From assembly GCA_903916735.1 (NCBI GenBank), contig CAIWXX010000165.1:18671-82670 (forward strand): a DNA stretch of 64,000 nt. Direction: 5' to 3'. The translations under genes and the position numbers were made by a program. Of this stretch, positions 44,247 through 53,394 are shown piece after piece (the first letter of the stretch is position 1; each line of letters starts with the position of its first letter). Source of the stretch: an uncultured Acidobacteriota bacterium. GTDB lineage: Bacteria; Acidobacteriota; CAIWXX01. Below the pieces are notes generated by a model, which saw nothing but the letters and a program-made list of their open reading frames with translations, was not told the origin of the DNA and made no database searches.

Positions 44247-45683
44247 ATGCCCGACCGATGGCGCTGGAGTTTTCGTCTCATTTTGGCGCTCGTCTTGATT
44301 TGTGTGTTGGTCTGGGCAGCAGATTCTCTCTTCCCGGTCTCATTGGGGCCTCGCGTTGTTCTTGAGCCCTGGCTGTTGGCGTCCGGATTTCAGATCTATA
44401 CGGATGTTGTAGACCAACATGAACCGGCGCTTCCCGTCCTTGTTGAGTTGTTGATTCGAGCTGGACTGACACCTATATCCGCCGCAAATTTTCTCTTCCT
44501 GCTGATCCAATTCGTAACTCTCGTTCTTCTTTATTTCGCCTCTGAACGGGTGAAAACAGGGAGTGGGCTGCTGAGTCTCCTCTTGTACGGGGCGATGGCC
44601 CCCCGGATCATCCAAGGTAAGCTCTGGTATGACATGGCCATGGCGCCGTTGTTGATTGCGGCCGCTATGACACTTTTTCATAACCCCCTTTGTCAAAAAG
44701 CGTCCCGCTTCTTCTATGCCGGTGTCTTCCTCGGCGGAGCGTTTCTTGTCAAGCAGCACGTCATTGCCGTCGTTGCCATGGTGATGGTCTGGCTCGCTTT
44801 AGAATATGGCATTCGAGCAGCCATGGCATTGTGTTTCAGGACAGGACTCGGATTTGCATTGCTTCCTGCTCTTCATCTTTTCTGGCGCTGGAAGACTGGA
44901 TCACTCGCCGCGTATTTCCACTGGTGCTGGTTCATCAATGACCGTTATCTGGACCTGGCATCGCTCGCGCCGCAACCACATGAAGTGATCGCAATTCTTC
45001 CATTGATGCTCCTGGTATTTCTATCCATTTTCCTGTGGAAACAACCAGGATACCGACTCGTTCTCACCATGGGCGCGGGTGCTGCTAATCTGGCCTTCCC
45101 ACGCTATGCCCCTTTTCACCTTGCCGCAGCATTTCCCTTCTTTGTGATTTCGGCTGCCGGCGTCGTCATTGAATCAATGAAAGATGACGGCGCCTTCACA
45201 CGGATGCTGGTAAAATTCCGGCTTTCGCGGCTTGTCCTTACAAGCGGCATCGTGTGCATCGCTCTTTCGACCGCCCATCCCTGGCGATCGGCCGGCAATA
45301 GGGTACGAATACTTGAATACGACAATCTTGCCCCCGTGAGCGAACTGGTCCGGTCACGACTCGCGCCCGGCAAAAGAATGGCCATTTTTCCAGAAGATGA
45401 AGCCACATCCAATTTGTATGTCCAATCACAGCGGCTTCCCCCAGGCTACTGGTTACTCACATACCCTTGGTATATCGAAGATGGTGTTCAGGCAAGACTC
45501 ATCCAGGGGCTTTCAAAAGTCGATTTGGTCGTTTTTTTCCCTGGTCGGGAACTCCAGGGACGACTGCCTGAGAAATACATGAGTCTTTATTATCAGGCTA
45601 TTCAGCAACAATTCCCGATTGAGGAATCGTTTCAATGGGAGCAGGGGAAAGGTATCCTCAGATTGAGGAAAGCGAAGAATTAG
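44247..45683 (+). CDS. GT-C-like multi-pass membrane glycosyltransferase candidate
   Basis: About 478 residues from ATG 44247, chosen because GGGG stands 5 bases before it; an ATG at 44226 overlaps the epimerase stop. Around ten hydrophobic helices. The first loop carries LASGFQIYTDVVDQHEPALP, close to the GT-C/PMT-like pattern in which acidic residues of loop 1 contact a lipid-linked sugar. The C-terminal soluble part has RLAPGKRMAIFPEDE and lacks other signatures. Probably transfers a sugar from a lipid carrier on the periplasmic side; target unknown. Confidence 0.65.
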   Translation: MPDRWRWSFRLILALVLICVLVWAADSLFPVSLGPRVVLEPWLLASGFQIYTDVVDQHEPALPVLVELLIRAGLTPISAANFLFLLIQFVTLVLLYFASERVKTGSGLLSLLLYGAMAPRIIQGKLWYDMAMAPLLIAAAMTLFHNPLCQKASRFFYAGVFLGGAFLVKQHVIAVVAMVMVWLALEYGIRAAMALCFRTGLGFALLPALHLFWRWKTGSLAAYFHWCWFINDRYLDLASLAPQPHEVIAILPLMLLVFLSIFLWKQPGYRLVLTMGAGAANLAFPRYAPFHLAAAFPFFVISAAGVVIESMKDDGAFTRMLVKFRLSRLVLTSGIVCIALSTAHPWRSAGNRVRILEYDNLAPVSELVRSRLAPGKRMAIFPEDEATSNLYVQSQRLPPGYWLLTYPWYIEDGVQARLIQGLSKVDLVVFFPGRELQGRLPEKYMSLYYQAIQQQFPIEESFQWEQGKGILRLRKAKN

Positions 45684-45897
45684 CGAACTCATCCCACAGA
45701 ATTTTATAAAAGCCAGACGTCACATCTCAAATGAGGAATCTCATACGAACGTACCATCGGTCTTTATCGTCACTCAACAAAATCGGCATTCCGGCCGATA
45801 ATACCAATAGCATTGTGGATTTATGACGTGCCTCATGATCGATAGAGATTCAAGAAAAATCATCGAAACAGACACAACTAGCATCGGGAGGATATCC

Positions 45898-47784
45898 ATG
45901 ACAATGAGGCTGTTGATTTTCAATCTGTTCGTTTTCACTGGGTTGACCCTGGCAGGGCAACCGTTGCAGTCCGATGCCGGCAAAGCCACACATCCCGACA
46001 GTTACTCGACCAGTGGTCCGTGTACGGTCATGGCTCTTGATCAAGGCGCTTTCGAAACTTGGATGCGCCAGATCGAAGGTGAGCAGGAGCCGGTGTATGA
46101 TGAGACACTCCGCGAGATGACAACCCCGACCAGTTTTAACCTGTTTCCATATCTCACATATACACCGGCGGAACGAAACCAGGGCAGTTGTGGGAATTGT
46201 TGGGTGTGGACGGGGACAACCATGATGGAAATTCAGCTTAATGCTTTATTTCATGTCAGGGAGCGACTTTCGATTCAATATCTCAACTCCTGCTACAGCG
46301 GACCTTTAGGGAATGCGTGCTGCGACGGCAATCTGGAATTCTTCTGCAATTTTTATATGGAGAGGGCGCGTCGAGGGGCCATTCTTTGGGATAACTGCAA
46401 TGCCGGGTATGTCGATAGAGGCAGAGAATGCAGCGATTCAACATCTCCGACTGATTGCTCAGATATTGCAACCAGACCGAGTTTCCCTATTACACAAATC
46501 ACCGAACCAAGCCGAATCATGACGTATCGAGTGCCGAAGGAGACCGTCATTTCCAATATCAAGAATGTGCTTGTTCAGAACAAAGCCGTCGCATACGCCT
46601 TGTTCATGCCGACTCCAGCGGATCGTATTGAGTTCCATAATTTTTGGAATGATCAGAACGAAACCAGTGTTTGGAATCCCGATCACTGGCGGAATCACGT
46701 CCATTCGGGCGATCAGCTCTTTTCGCACGTCATCTTGATCATCGGCTATGTCGACAATGGAGGATCGGATCGATATTGGATCTGCCTCAATAGCTGGGGC
46801 GCACCTTCCAATCGTTCACATTGCCTCCTGCGACTCGACATGAACATCGATTATGATGGTGTGTTCAGATACAATACAGGCACGAGCAATCTTCATCTCT
46901 TCCAGGCAATGGACATTCAATTCGGCCCTGGATTTGTGGTCGATGCACCCTGGTGCAATCACAATATCATGATGGGAAATTGGGGGTTTATTGATTGGTA
47001 CGATACCGGCACAAGAGCTCCGAACGTTGCGATTGACCTTTATAAGGGAAGCACTCTCATCACGCCTTCAATCGTCGGATCCACACCCAATAACTCATCG
47101 GGCTTCAATTGGCATGTGCCGACCACACTCGCTCCGGGTTCCGACTATCGGATCCAAGTACGCACTCCCGATGGCTCGATTGTGGGATACAGCAATTTTT
47201 TCACTCTTTCGGAGCAAGCGTGGATCACAATACTGGCTCCGGCTTCTGCGAGTGTCTGGATCGCCGGGACAACTCAAACCGTTCTCTGGACAAAGCATGG
47301 CGCTCAGGATGACTTTGTTGCGATCAATCTCAACGGCCCAACAAGAAATTGGGTGATCGCCGATAACACTGAAAATGATGGGCACTTCGATTGGGTTGTC
47401 CCGGAAGATATGGCGGCGGGTAATCGATATTCCGTTTCAATCATGACGGCTGATTCAAGACTGATTGCCATCGGCTCACGTTTCACGATTCAAGAAGTTC
47501 CGCCGTCTATTCAGGTGACACTACCGAGCGTGCGTTCATTCTGGCGGATAGGAACCACTCATAGTATTCGTTGGAGAAAACATGGGAGGCTGGGCGGGTC
47601 GGTTTTTATCCAGCTCATGAAAGGAAAGCAAATCATACGCGATATCACGACCATAACTCCAAATAACGGCAGCTTTAGCTGGACTATCAATAAAGGCCTT
47701 GAACCGGGTACTGATTATTGGATTCTTGTTGAAACAACCGACCATGCTATTTGGGGATATAGCACCAATTTCAGAATCGGCTAA
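45898..47784 (+). CDS. Secreted papain-family (C1A) peptidase with three Ig-like repeats
   Basis: 628 residues from ATG 45898 (GGAGG 7 bases upstream). Signal peptide MTMRLLIFNLFVFTGLTLAG. The papain domain has the oxyanion glutamine in NQGSCGNCW with catalytic C101, H277 in SHVILIIGYVDNGGSDRYW, and N298 in LNSWG, so the triad is intact; extra cysteine pairs (SCYSG, ACC) would form disulfides. The pro-region is short. After residue 360 come three tandem beta-rich repeats of about 85 residues that share GSFSW/GHFDW and IWGYS-like ends and fit the Kre9/KNH-type Ig fold, probably for binding a surface or substrate. Extracellular or cell-surface protease. Confidence 0.88.
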   Translation: MTMRLLIFNLFVFTGLTLAGQPLQSDAGKATHPDSYSTSGPCTVMALDQGAFETWMRQIEGEQEPVYDETLREMTTPTSFNLFPYLTYTPAERNQGSCGNCWVWTGTTMMEIQLNALFHVRERLSIQYLNSCYSGPLGNACCDGNLEFFCNFYMERARRGAILWDNCNAGYVDRGRECSDSTSPTDCSDIATRPSFPITQITEPSRIMTYRVPKETVISNIKNVLVQNKAVAYALFMPTPADRIEFHNFWNDQNETSVWNPDHWRNHVHSGDQLFSHVILIIGYVDNGGSDRYWICLNSWGAPSNRSHCLLRLDMNIDYDGVFRYNTGTSNLHLFQAMDIQFGPGFVVDAPWCNHNIMMGNWGFIDWYDTGTRAPNVAIDLYKGSTLITPSIVGSTPNNSSGFNWHVPTTLAPGSDYRIQVRTPDGSIVGYSNFFTLSEQAWITILAPASASVWIAGTTQTVLWTKHGAQDDFVAINLNGPTRNWVIADNTENDGHFDWVVPEDMAAGNRYSVSIMTADSRLIAIGSRFTIQEVPPSIQVTLPSVRSFWRIGTTHSIRWRKHGRLGGSVFIQLMKGKQIIRDITTITPNNGSFSWTINKGLEPGTDYWILVETTDHAIWGYSTNFRIG

Positions 47785-47873
47785 TCGAATATTCTGACAT
47801 CTATTAATAAATTCGATGTGGAAGTCGTTGGGCATGGTGGTTTATCATTTGAGGAGGTGAGGACATACAATAG

Positions 47874-48866
47874 ATGAATTTAGTAGATAAGTTCAAAGCC
47901 GCCGTTTCGATTGCACAGGTAAAATTTTCCGGCAAACAGATTCCGGTTTTTCTGAGCTGGCCCATCACTCATCGGTGTAATTATGCATGCTTGTATTGCG
48001 GCCGGCCGGATCAAAGCGGTGTGGAATTGCCGACAAAACGTGCTCTTGAGATCGTGGATGAGTTCGCAGAGCTCGGCACACAATTCGTCTTCCTAAGCGG
48101 CGGAGAACCTCTCGTTCGTTCGGATTTGTCTGAAATAATTTCGAGATTCCGGCAACACAGGGTTTTTGTGTGCCTCACCACAAACGGTTCACTTTATCTC
48201 GCACGAAAGAAGGAAATTGGCCGGGTCAATATGCTGAAGCTAAGCTTGGACGGTCCTGAAGAGATCCATGATTCCTTCCGTGCCAAGGGTTCGTTTGCCG
48301 AAGTGAAAGCTGTTTTAGAAGATGCCCAAAAGGATGGTATCCAGGTCATGCTGAATCCAGTCATATCAACAGCGACACTTCCTCATCTGGAAACTCTTTT
48401 GTCGATCGCTGAAGAGTATCAAGCTACCGTCAAATTTCAACCTATCAATTATCTTCCCGCCGGCACAAAAGATATCTCACCCCTGATACCTAATCATGAA
48501 CAATTTATAGAGATGTCACAAAAACTGCAGATGCTTAAAAAACGAACACGCACGGTCGCAAACACTCATGCCGGCATTTCCTACCTTAGTACTTTGCCGG
48601 AAGGCGGGCCACTCAAGTGCTATGCCGGACGATTGTTCGCTTACCTCATGCCCAACGGAAATCTCTTCCCCTGCAATAAACGAGAGGAATTGACAACACC
48701 TCAATCATGCGCAGATCAGCCTGCGGCCAAAGCTCTCGAACAACTATCGTCGGTCTCGTGCCGGACATGTTGGTGTACGAGCGATGTGGAGTTGAATTTA
48801 ATGATGACCCTGAACCCGCAGGATGTGTTTGATGTTCTAAGGCGAGTCATATCCAAGGGTTTTTAG
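47874..48866 (+). CDS. Radical SAM protein with SPASM/twitch-like C-terminus
   Basis: 330 residues. The SAM cluster is C35xxxC39xxC42 in THRCNYACLYCGRP, with the GGEP motif in LSGGEPLVRSDL. A second set of cysteines near the C-terminus (C249 in CYAGR, C267 in PCNKRE, and CRTCWC at 296-301) could hold one auxiliary [4Fe-4S] cluster, typical of SPASM/twitch enzymes that modify peptides or build cofactors. AGGAGGTGAGG lies upstream, 12 or more bases from the ATG. It follows the peptidase gene by 89 bases, same strand. No small precursor gene is visible next to it, so substrate and pathway are open. Confidence 0.85.
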   Translation: MNLVDKFKAAVSIAQVKFSGKQIPVFLSWPITHRCNYACLYCGRPDQSGVELPTKRALEIVDEFAELGTQFVFLSGGEPLVRSDLSEIISRFRQHRVFVCLTTNGSLYLARKKEIGRVNMLKLSLDGPEEIHDSFRAKGSFAEVKAVLEDAQKDGIQVMLNPVISTATLPHLETLLSIAEEYQATVKFQPINYLPAGTKDISPLIPNHEQFIEMSQKLQMLKKRTRTVANTHAGISYLSTLPEGGPLKCYAGRLFAYLMPNGNLFPCNKREELTTPQSCADQPAAKALEQLSSVSCRTCWCTSDVELNLMMTLNPQDVFDVLRRVISKGF

Positions 48867-48998
48867 TCGAGGCTTTGGAAAAGTGCAATTGAGTTAGTTT
48901 GGTTGGGGTTTTGGTTTTTCGGATATCAATTGGGTCGCATAAGTAATATTATGTCAACTAAAATCAGGAATTGTAATTAAGTGAGCCCACCGGGAAGT

Positions 48999-49046
48999 CA
49001 GCTTTCAGCCCTCGCGCTATTGAATAATGCAACGGGCTGAAAGCTG
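48999..49046. terminator. Perfect 13-base hairpin downstream of convergent genes
   Basis: CAGCTTTCAGCCC (48999-49011) pairs perfectly with GGGCTGAAAGCTG (49034-49046) around a 22-base loop. It lies between the convergent radical SAM and TonB receptor genes. Neither strand has a T-run after it, so it may be an mRNA-stabilising element or a Rho-type end rather than an intrinsic terminator. Confidence 0.5.
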
Positions 49047-49065
49047 CCCTATTGCCGGAATCCAA

Positions 49066-51396
49066 CTATTCTCCGAATCCAATCTGAGCGCCTACAAAAA
49101 TCTCTCTGGTTGGCGCGGGCTGATAAGAATTTCCATCAGGATCCGGTTCGGTGAAAGCGATGTATTCCTTTCCGAACAGGTTTCGGATTGAAACCATGGC
49201 GTCGCCTTTATATTTATCGCCCTTCCATCTGTAGGAAATGCGCGGGTGAACCAGGAAATATCCATTGGACCACGTCACGTTGGATGGATCGATGTACCAA
49301 TGACTATCCCCTTCCCCGGCGATTCCAACTGCAAAGCCGTGCTCAAATGAATATTCAGCGTCCAGATAGATCTGATGCTTTGGAGAATTGGGAATGTAGG
49401 TATTTCGATATTCTTCGCCCGTAATCGTCTTGATATCGAGGTACTTGAAATCGGAGTATGTGTAGGCAACCTTGATAGCCAACGGTTCGAGTGGATACCA
49501 GCCGATGGCTGTTTCTATGCCATATCGGCGGCTCGTTCCGGCATTTTGATAGAATGTCTCAAGAGGACGTGTGGCGATTCGATAGCGACCGAAATCATTT
49601 TCTGTTCGCAAATGGAAGAAAGCCGCCTCATAGACAAATTGGTTGTAAAGAGTCCCGCGAGCTCCGATTTCTTCGCCATAGGATGTGGCCGGCACAAGGT
49701 GCGTATTGAATCCGCCGATATGATCAGGGTTGTTCGCGAGCTCTTCGGTTGCCGGCGGCAGGAATCCCTGCCCCCAACTGGCGTAAAGCCCCACGAGCTC
49801 ACTCGGATTCCAGGATAGACCCAATCTTCCAGTGGCCTTGCTGAAGTTTGCATCTCCAGAGAGGTTAAGGCCGCCTGCTCTTAGGCGATCGGCCAACTCG
49901 TTGCGAATGTGATCGCTCCGCATGTCCAGGACGATGCTCCATTGAGGATTGAACTCCACCCGGTCCATAGCCCATATTCCGATGCCCCGCTGATTGATCA
50001 TTTGATCTGAGATCACCGTCGGGCCTTCTACGGCTCCGCCCATATTTGGTCGGCGGTATTCATCAATCTGCTGCCAATCAAAATCCGCTCCGACGTTGAT
50101 GATGTTCTTGACCTTTTCAAATGTCTGTTGAATTGAATACTGGAAAATGCTGCCTGGAGTATCGAAGGTACGATGCTGAATTGAAGATGGGACCGATTCA
50201 CGCCACTCCGTATGCCTGTAATAAAGACTCCATGACAGTTTTTGGTTTTCGTTGATATCCACCTGCCCTGTCAGCCCGAATGATCCGCGTTGCGTTTTTT
50301 GATATTCATTGTAAGTCAAGGCATCCGGGTTAGCCTGGCGTCGATCTTGAGCCAGCCATACAAGATTGAGGCCCTCGGCATTTTCATTAAAAAAACTGGT
50401 GCCGGCCACGATCCCTGTGAGGCGAACACTGGGACTGGGATTCGCGCGAAATTTTCCATATACATTTGTCGCGTGAAAAGCTGTGTGATCGCGATAGCCA
50501 TCGCCAAATGTCCTCGATGCAGAGACTCGATAGTTCAACCCTGAGCTCGTGCCATTGATCTCCGACGACGCCTTCCAGAAGCCATAGGATCCGAATGTGA
50601 CACCGCCATTTATCTGCAGCGGGGCTGCTTGACCATCTCTCGTGCTGATGTTGATGATGCCGCCGGCGGAACCGCCGCCATAAATCGCCGATGATGGGCC
50701 GCGCAGAACCTCTATTTTTTGGACCGTCGACCAGTCAACATCGAAAAGATCAGGTGCGAAACCGGTCGGATCGTTGAGTGGCAGGCCGTCGAGAACCACC
50801 TTTATTCCACGGACGCCGCGTTCGGTAAGCAGCCCCTGTCCGCGAATTGATAGATGGACGCGTTCGCCGTCTGCCTGATTGTCGACTTTGACTCCGGGGA
50901 CCAACTTGAGAGCTTCATCGGCCGCAATTCCACGCGGCATCGTCTTGAGGGTTTCCTCCGTCACGACTGTTGTGGCTGCAGGAGTTTCTTTCAACGGTAC
51001 ATCCATACGCGGGGCGGTGACCACGATCTCCGTGTTTGGCACTCTTTGAGTTGATTCGCTTGTTTCCGATTGGCTGACTGAAAGACTCATGCCCGAATTC
51101 ACTTTCAGCATCAGCGAAGCCGATCCGGGAATAGCATTGATTGAAATGGACTGTGTCGCTGTTCCATTCGGCAGGATGGCCTGGAGTTTGAACGGAACGA
51201 CGGCCGGGTCGGGTTCAATAACAAAATGGCCGGTTGAATCTGCGATGACAACTGACGACGCGGATCCAGCTGTGACCTGGATGCGCGCTGTGGCGAGAGG
51301 AAGACCATCCGATCCCACAATATGGCCTTCAAATGCAAAGGAAGTGGAAACGAGTAAGAAAAGACCGATGAGCAGAAAAGCAGTGCGAAATTTCAT
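49066..51396 (-). CDS. TonB-dependent outer-membrane receptor
   Basis: 776 residues from ATG 51396 with GGAGG 6 bases upstream. Signal peptide MKFRTAFLLIGLFLLVSTSFA, then a carboxypeptidase-regulatory-like beta domain (about 25-95) as in SusC-like receptors, a plug domain (MPRGIAADEALKLVPGVKVD, VEVLRGPSSAIYG-like IEVLRGPSSAIYGGGSAGG, IINISTRDG), and a 22-strand barrel ending FVGAQIGFGE. Substrate not readable; no adjacent SusD or exb genes, so ligand uptake (metal chelate, cofactor or glycan) is open. No riboswitch is apparent upstream. Confidence 0.93.
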   Translation of the reverse strand: MKFRTAFLLIGLFLLVSTSFAFEGHIVGSDGLPLATARIQVTAGSASSVVIADSTGHFVIEPDPAVVPFKLQAILPNGTATQSISINAIPGSASLMLKVNSGMSLSVSQSETSESTQRVPNTEIVVTAPRMDVPLKETPAATTVVTEETLKTMPRGIAADEALKLVPGVKVDNQADGERVHLSIRGQGLLTERGVRGIKVVLDGLPLNDPTGFAPDLFDVDWSTVQKIEVLRGPSSAIYGGGSAGGIINISTRDGQAAPLQINGGVTFGSYGFWKASSEINGTSSGLNYRVSASRTFGDGYRDHTAFHATNVYGKFRANPSPSVRLTGIVAGTSFFNENAEGLNLVWLAQDRRQANPDALTYNEYQKTQRGSFGLTGQVDINENQKLSWSLYYRHTEWRESVPSSIQHRTFDTPGSIFQYSIQQTFEKVKNIINVGADFDWQQIDEYRRPNMGGAVEGPTVISDQMINQRGIGIWAMDRVEFNPQWSIVLDMRSDHIRNELADRLRAGGLNLSGDANFSKATGRLGLSWNPSELVGLYASWGQGFLPPATEELANNPDHIGGFNTHLVPATSYGEEIGARGTLYNQFVYEAAFFHLRTENDFGRYRIATRPLETFYQNAGTSRRYGIETAIGWYPLEPLAIKVAYTYSDFKYLDIKTITGEEYRNTYIPNSPKHQIYLDAEYSFEHGFAVGIAGEGDSHWYIDPSNVTWSNGYFLVHPRISYRWKGDKYKGDAMVSIRNLFGKEYIAFTEPDPDGNSYQPAPTREIFVGAQIGFGE

Positions 51397-51448
51397 TGAA
51401 TCCTCCAAATATGTTGTCGAGACAGCAAAAAATGTCAGGAGGATTTTT

Positions 51449-52135
51449 CTATTGTCGCATTGGAATCATGTGCGTGTGACTCAACATCAGTGTCTGCCGG
51501 CGCATCTCCGAAACTGAGTGAGATGCAATCGCGTCGGGGTTGAAATTCTCGCGATTTGATTGATCACAATTCGGACGGTGCGGCAGGTCAAAAGTCAGGA
51601 AAAAGACAAAAGAAGATTCTCCTCTTTCACAGGCCGATTCATTTGAGTATTCCTTGTAGTCGGCCAGGCCGGACTGTGTGTCACCATCGACCCACCACTC
51701 ACCTTCGCGAAAATGAGGGATGTTTTGAGAAGCATGGTCTCGAACGATAATGTGAAAAGGATGACTCTCAGGGCACTCAAACTCCCGGCCATCGTATCCG
51801 ATCCGGAGGCGGATTCGGGCGTTGTCGGCGGGGATGTTCGGGACTTGCCAGCAGCAGGATTCCGTCGATGGTTCCGTCTGCGGGGTTAATCGAATCGAAT
51901 ACCGCTCGCCACCGTCAATCGAAAGGATAATCTCAAACTCCTCGATTTCATCAGGCAGAGAATTCCATCTTAATGTAACGAGGTCACCGCCACGGAGAAC
52001 GGCTCCAGACTCAGGAAAAATAATGATTCCATCTCCTGATATGGCAAGAGATGGAGTGAAAGTCATTGAGGCGGCTAGCATCAGTGTCGCCAGTGCCGGA
52101 AGAGTCACAGCTTGAATACAGGCTCCAGTGGTCAT
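51449..52135 (-). CDS. Secreted protein with one Ig-like (KNH-type) domain
   Basis: 228 residues from ATG 52135 (AAGG 6 bases upstream); the frame is open to 52282 but extra residues are unlike a signal peptide. The N-terminal 30 residues are hydrophobic and fit a signal peptide (TLPALATLMLAASMTF). A beta domain with GAVLRGGDLVTLRWNSLPDE and CCWQVPNIPADNARIRLRIG recalls the repeats on the nearby papain peptidase. The C-terminal 60 residues look disordered. No catalytic motif. It starts 8 bases before the end of the MBL gene and precedes the TonB receptor by 52; a secreted or surface binding protein is the likeliest reading. Confidence 0.6.
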   Translation of the reverse strand: MTTGACIQAVTLPALATLMLAASMTFTPSLAISGDGIIIFPESGAVLRGGDLVTLRWNSLPDEIEEFEIILSIDGGERYSIRLTPQTEPSTESCCWQVPNIPADNARIRLRIGYDGREFECPESHPFHIIVRDHASQNIPHFREGEWWVDGDTQSGLADYKEYSNESACERGESSFVFFLTFDLPHRPNCDQSNRENFNPDAIASHSVSEMRRQTLMLSHTHMIPMRQ

Positions 52136-52143
52136 TCCCTGCC

Positions 52144-53031
52144 TTATAAAATGAATGATCCTACGGACTCGTATCTGCTTGCAACGTGGAGTGTAAAGTC
52201 GCTTGGCAAAATCCGCTGGTGAGTAGCGATGGCAAGGGCGGGTTGGTTGTTTTCTTCCGACAAATGCGCCAAGCACGCCCACTTCATCCTGTTACTACGC
52301 ATGGCACTGCATAAAAGCTTAGCCGCTTCCTGGTTGGAAATATGACCGTGTGGCCCCTCGATTCTCCGTTTCAGAAAATCCGGATAGGATCCAACGCGCA
52401 ACATCTCCGGATCGTAATTGCTCTCCAGAAAAACCCCATCAAGCGATTTGACGATATCGGTCAATCCTTCGAAAACATGTCCCAGATCGGTGAGGATGCC
52501 GAGTCGCCGACAGGCGGCTTCCACGACAAAAGCAACTCCGTCGGCGGCGTCATGAGGCGTCGGGATCGTTTCAATACGTACATTCTTGATATGAAGAACC
52601 TGACCGGCTCGAAAATGGCGAACCTCGTTGAGGGTGCCGAGGGGACAGCGATTCTTGGCAGCTTCGTGAGTCGACCGGGTCATATACAACGGGAGGTGAT
52701 ATTTGCGCTGGAGGACGCCGGCACATCTGACATGATCCGCATGATCGTGCGAAATGATTACGGCGTCGACCTCCCTGATATCCCTCCCATAAGCCGCCAG
52801 CCGCTTTTCCGCGTGGCTCCCTGGAATGCCGGCATCGAAAAGAAGTCTCACATCCTCGGTTTCAACATAAATACAATTGCCGTTGCTGCCGGATTGGAGG
52901 GCAATCGCTACGACCCGGGATTCGCGATCGTCAAACAGTGGTAACGTGAGACCATCTGCCGACGCAATTGATCGTCGCTTCTTCGACGCATCGATGCTAC
53001 CAACTCTCTTAATCCTCATGCAGATATCCAT
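52144..53031 (-). CDS. MBL-fold metallohydrolase of the YycJ/WalJ type
   Basis: 295 residues. The metallo-beta-lactamase fold is shown by ALQSGSNGNCIYVETEDVRL, the metal site SHDHADH at 94-100, IPTPHDAADGV, ILTDLGHV and the later HxS-like AHLSEENN with GPHGHISNQEAAKL. Members act as exonucleases or RNases in some bacteria (YycJ in Gram-positives is linked to mismatch repair). Two metal ions are expected. Start uncertain: ATG 53031 or 53019. No signal peptide, cytoplasmic. Confidence 0.85.
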   Translation of the reverse strand: MDICMRIKRVGSIDASKKRRSIASADGLTLPLFDDRESRVVAIALQSGSNGNCIYVETEDVRLLFDAGIPGSHAEKRLAAYGRDIREVDAVIISHDHADHVRCAGVLQRKYHLPLYMTRSTHEAAKNRCPLGTLNEVRHFRAGQVLHIKNVRIETIPTPHDAADGVAFVVEAACRRLGILTDLGHVFEGLTDIVKSLDGVFLESNYDPEMLRVGSYPDFLKRRIEGPHGHISNQEAAKLLCSAMRSNRMKWACLAHLSEENNQPALAIATHQRILPSDFTLHVASRYESVGSFIL

Positions 53032-53098
53032 CCCTGATCTTGATCACCGGCTTCACCTCAATACTCTCACGATCGCTCGATTGCAATTCGCATAACTA

Positions 53099-53239
53099 TT
53101 ATCTGATTGGATAGTCATATTGGCAAATGGCGAAAACCCAGAGCGGATTCTGAGACCACCTGACTTCGCCCTGTCTATCGAGAATCCATTGAATTTCCTG
53201 GATCGCAGAGGAGCGCAGGCACGAGAGGTATGCAAGCAT
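53099..53239 (-). CDS. Possible 46-residue small protein with a strong ribosome-binding site
   Basis: ATG 53239 is preceded by GGAGGTG with about 7 bases spacing, and the frame runs to a stop at 53099. Translation begins MLAYLSCLRSSAIQEIQWIL and ends with PLWVFAICQYDYPIR. No family recognised. The rest of the 363-base gap 53032-53394 holds nothing else I can name. A chance site cannot be excluded. Confidence 0.3.
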   Translation of the reverse strand: MLAYLSCLRSSAIQEIQWILDRQGEVRWSQNPLWVFAICQYDYPIR

Positions 53240-53394
53240 CTCTCTGCACCTCCACATTTCTTTGCCTCGGCTGTCGTGAGAGGAAAAGAATCTCAATCGC
53301 AATTATTATTATTCGACATGTGAAGGGCGATCATCCTCTCTTGACCTGCTTTCTGTGCTGAGGCATGCTACCGGCGAGGCGAGGATAAACAGTC

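Noticed and set aside
45684..45897. Possible riboswitch upstream of the papain peptidase
   Set aside because: The region lacks the conserved cores of the c-di-GMP, TPP, cobalamin and SAM riboswitches that I could look for by eye.
51409..51448. Cobalamin riboswitch upstream of the TonB receptor
   Set aside because: The gap to the neighbouring gene is only about 50 bases, far too short for a cobalamin riboswitch.
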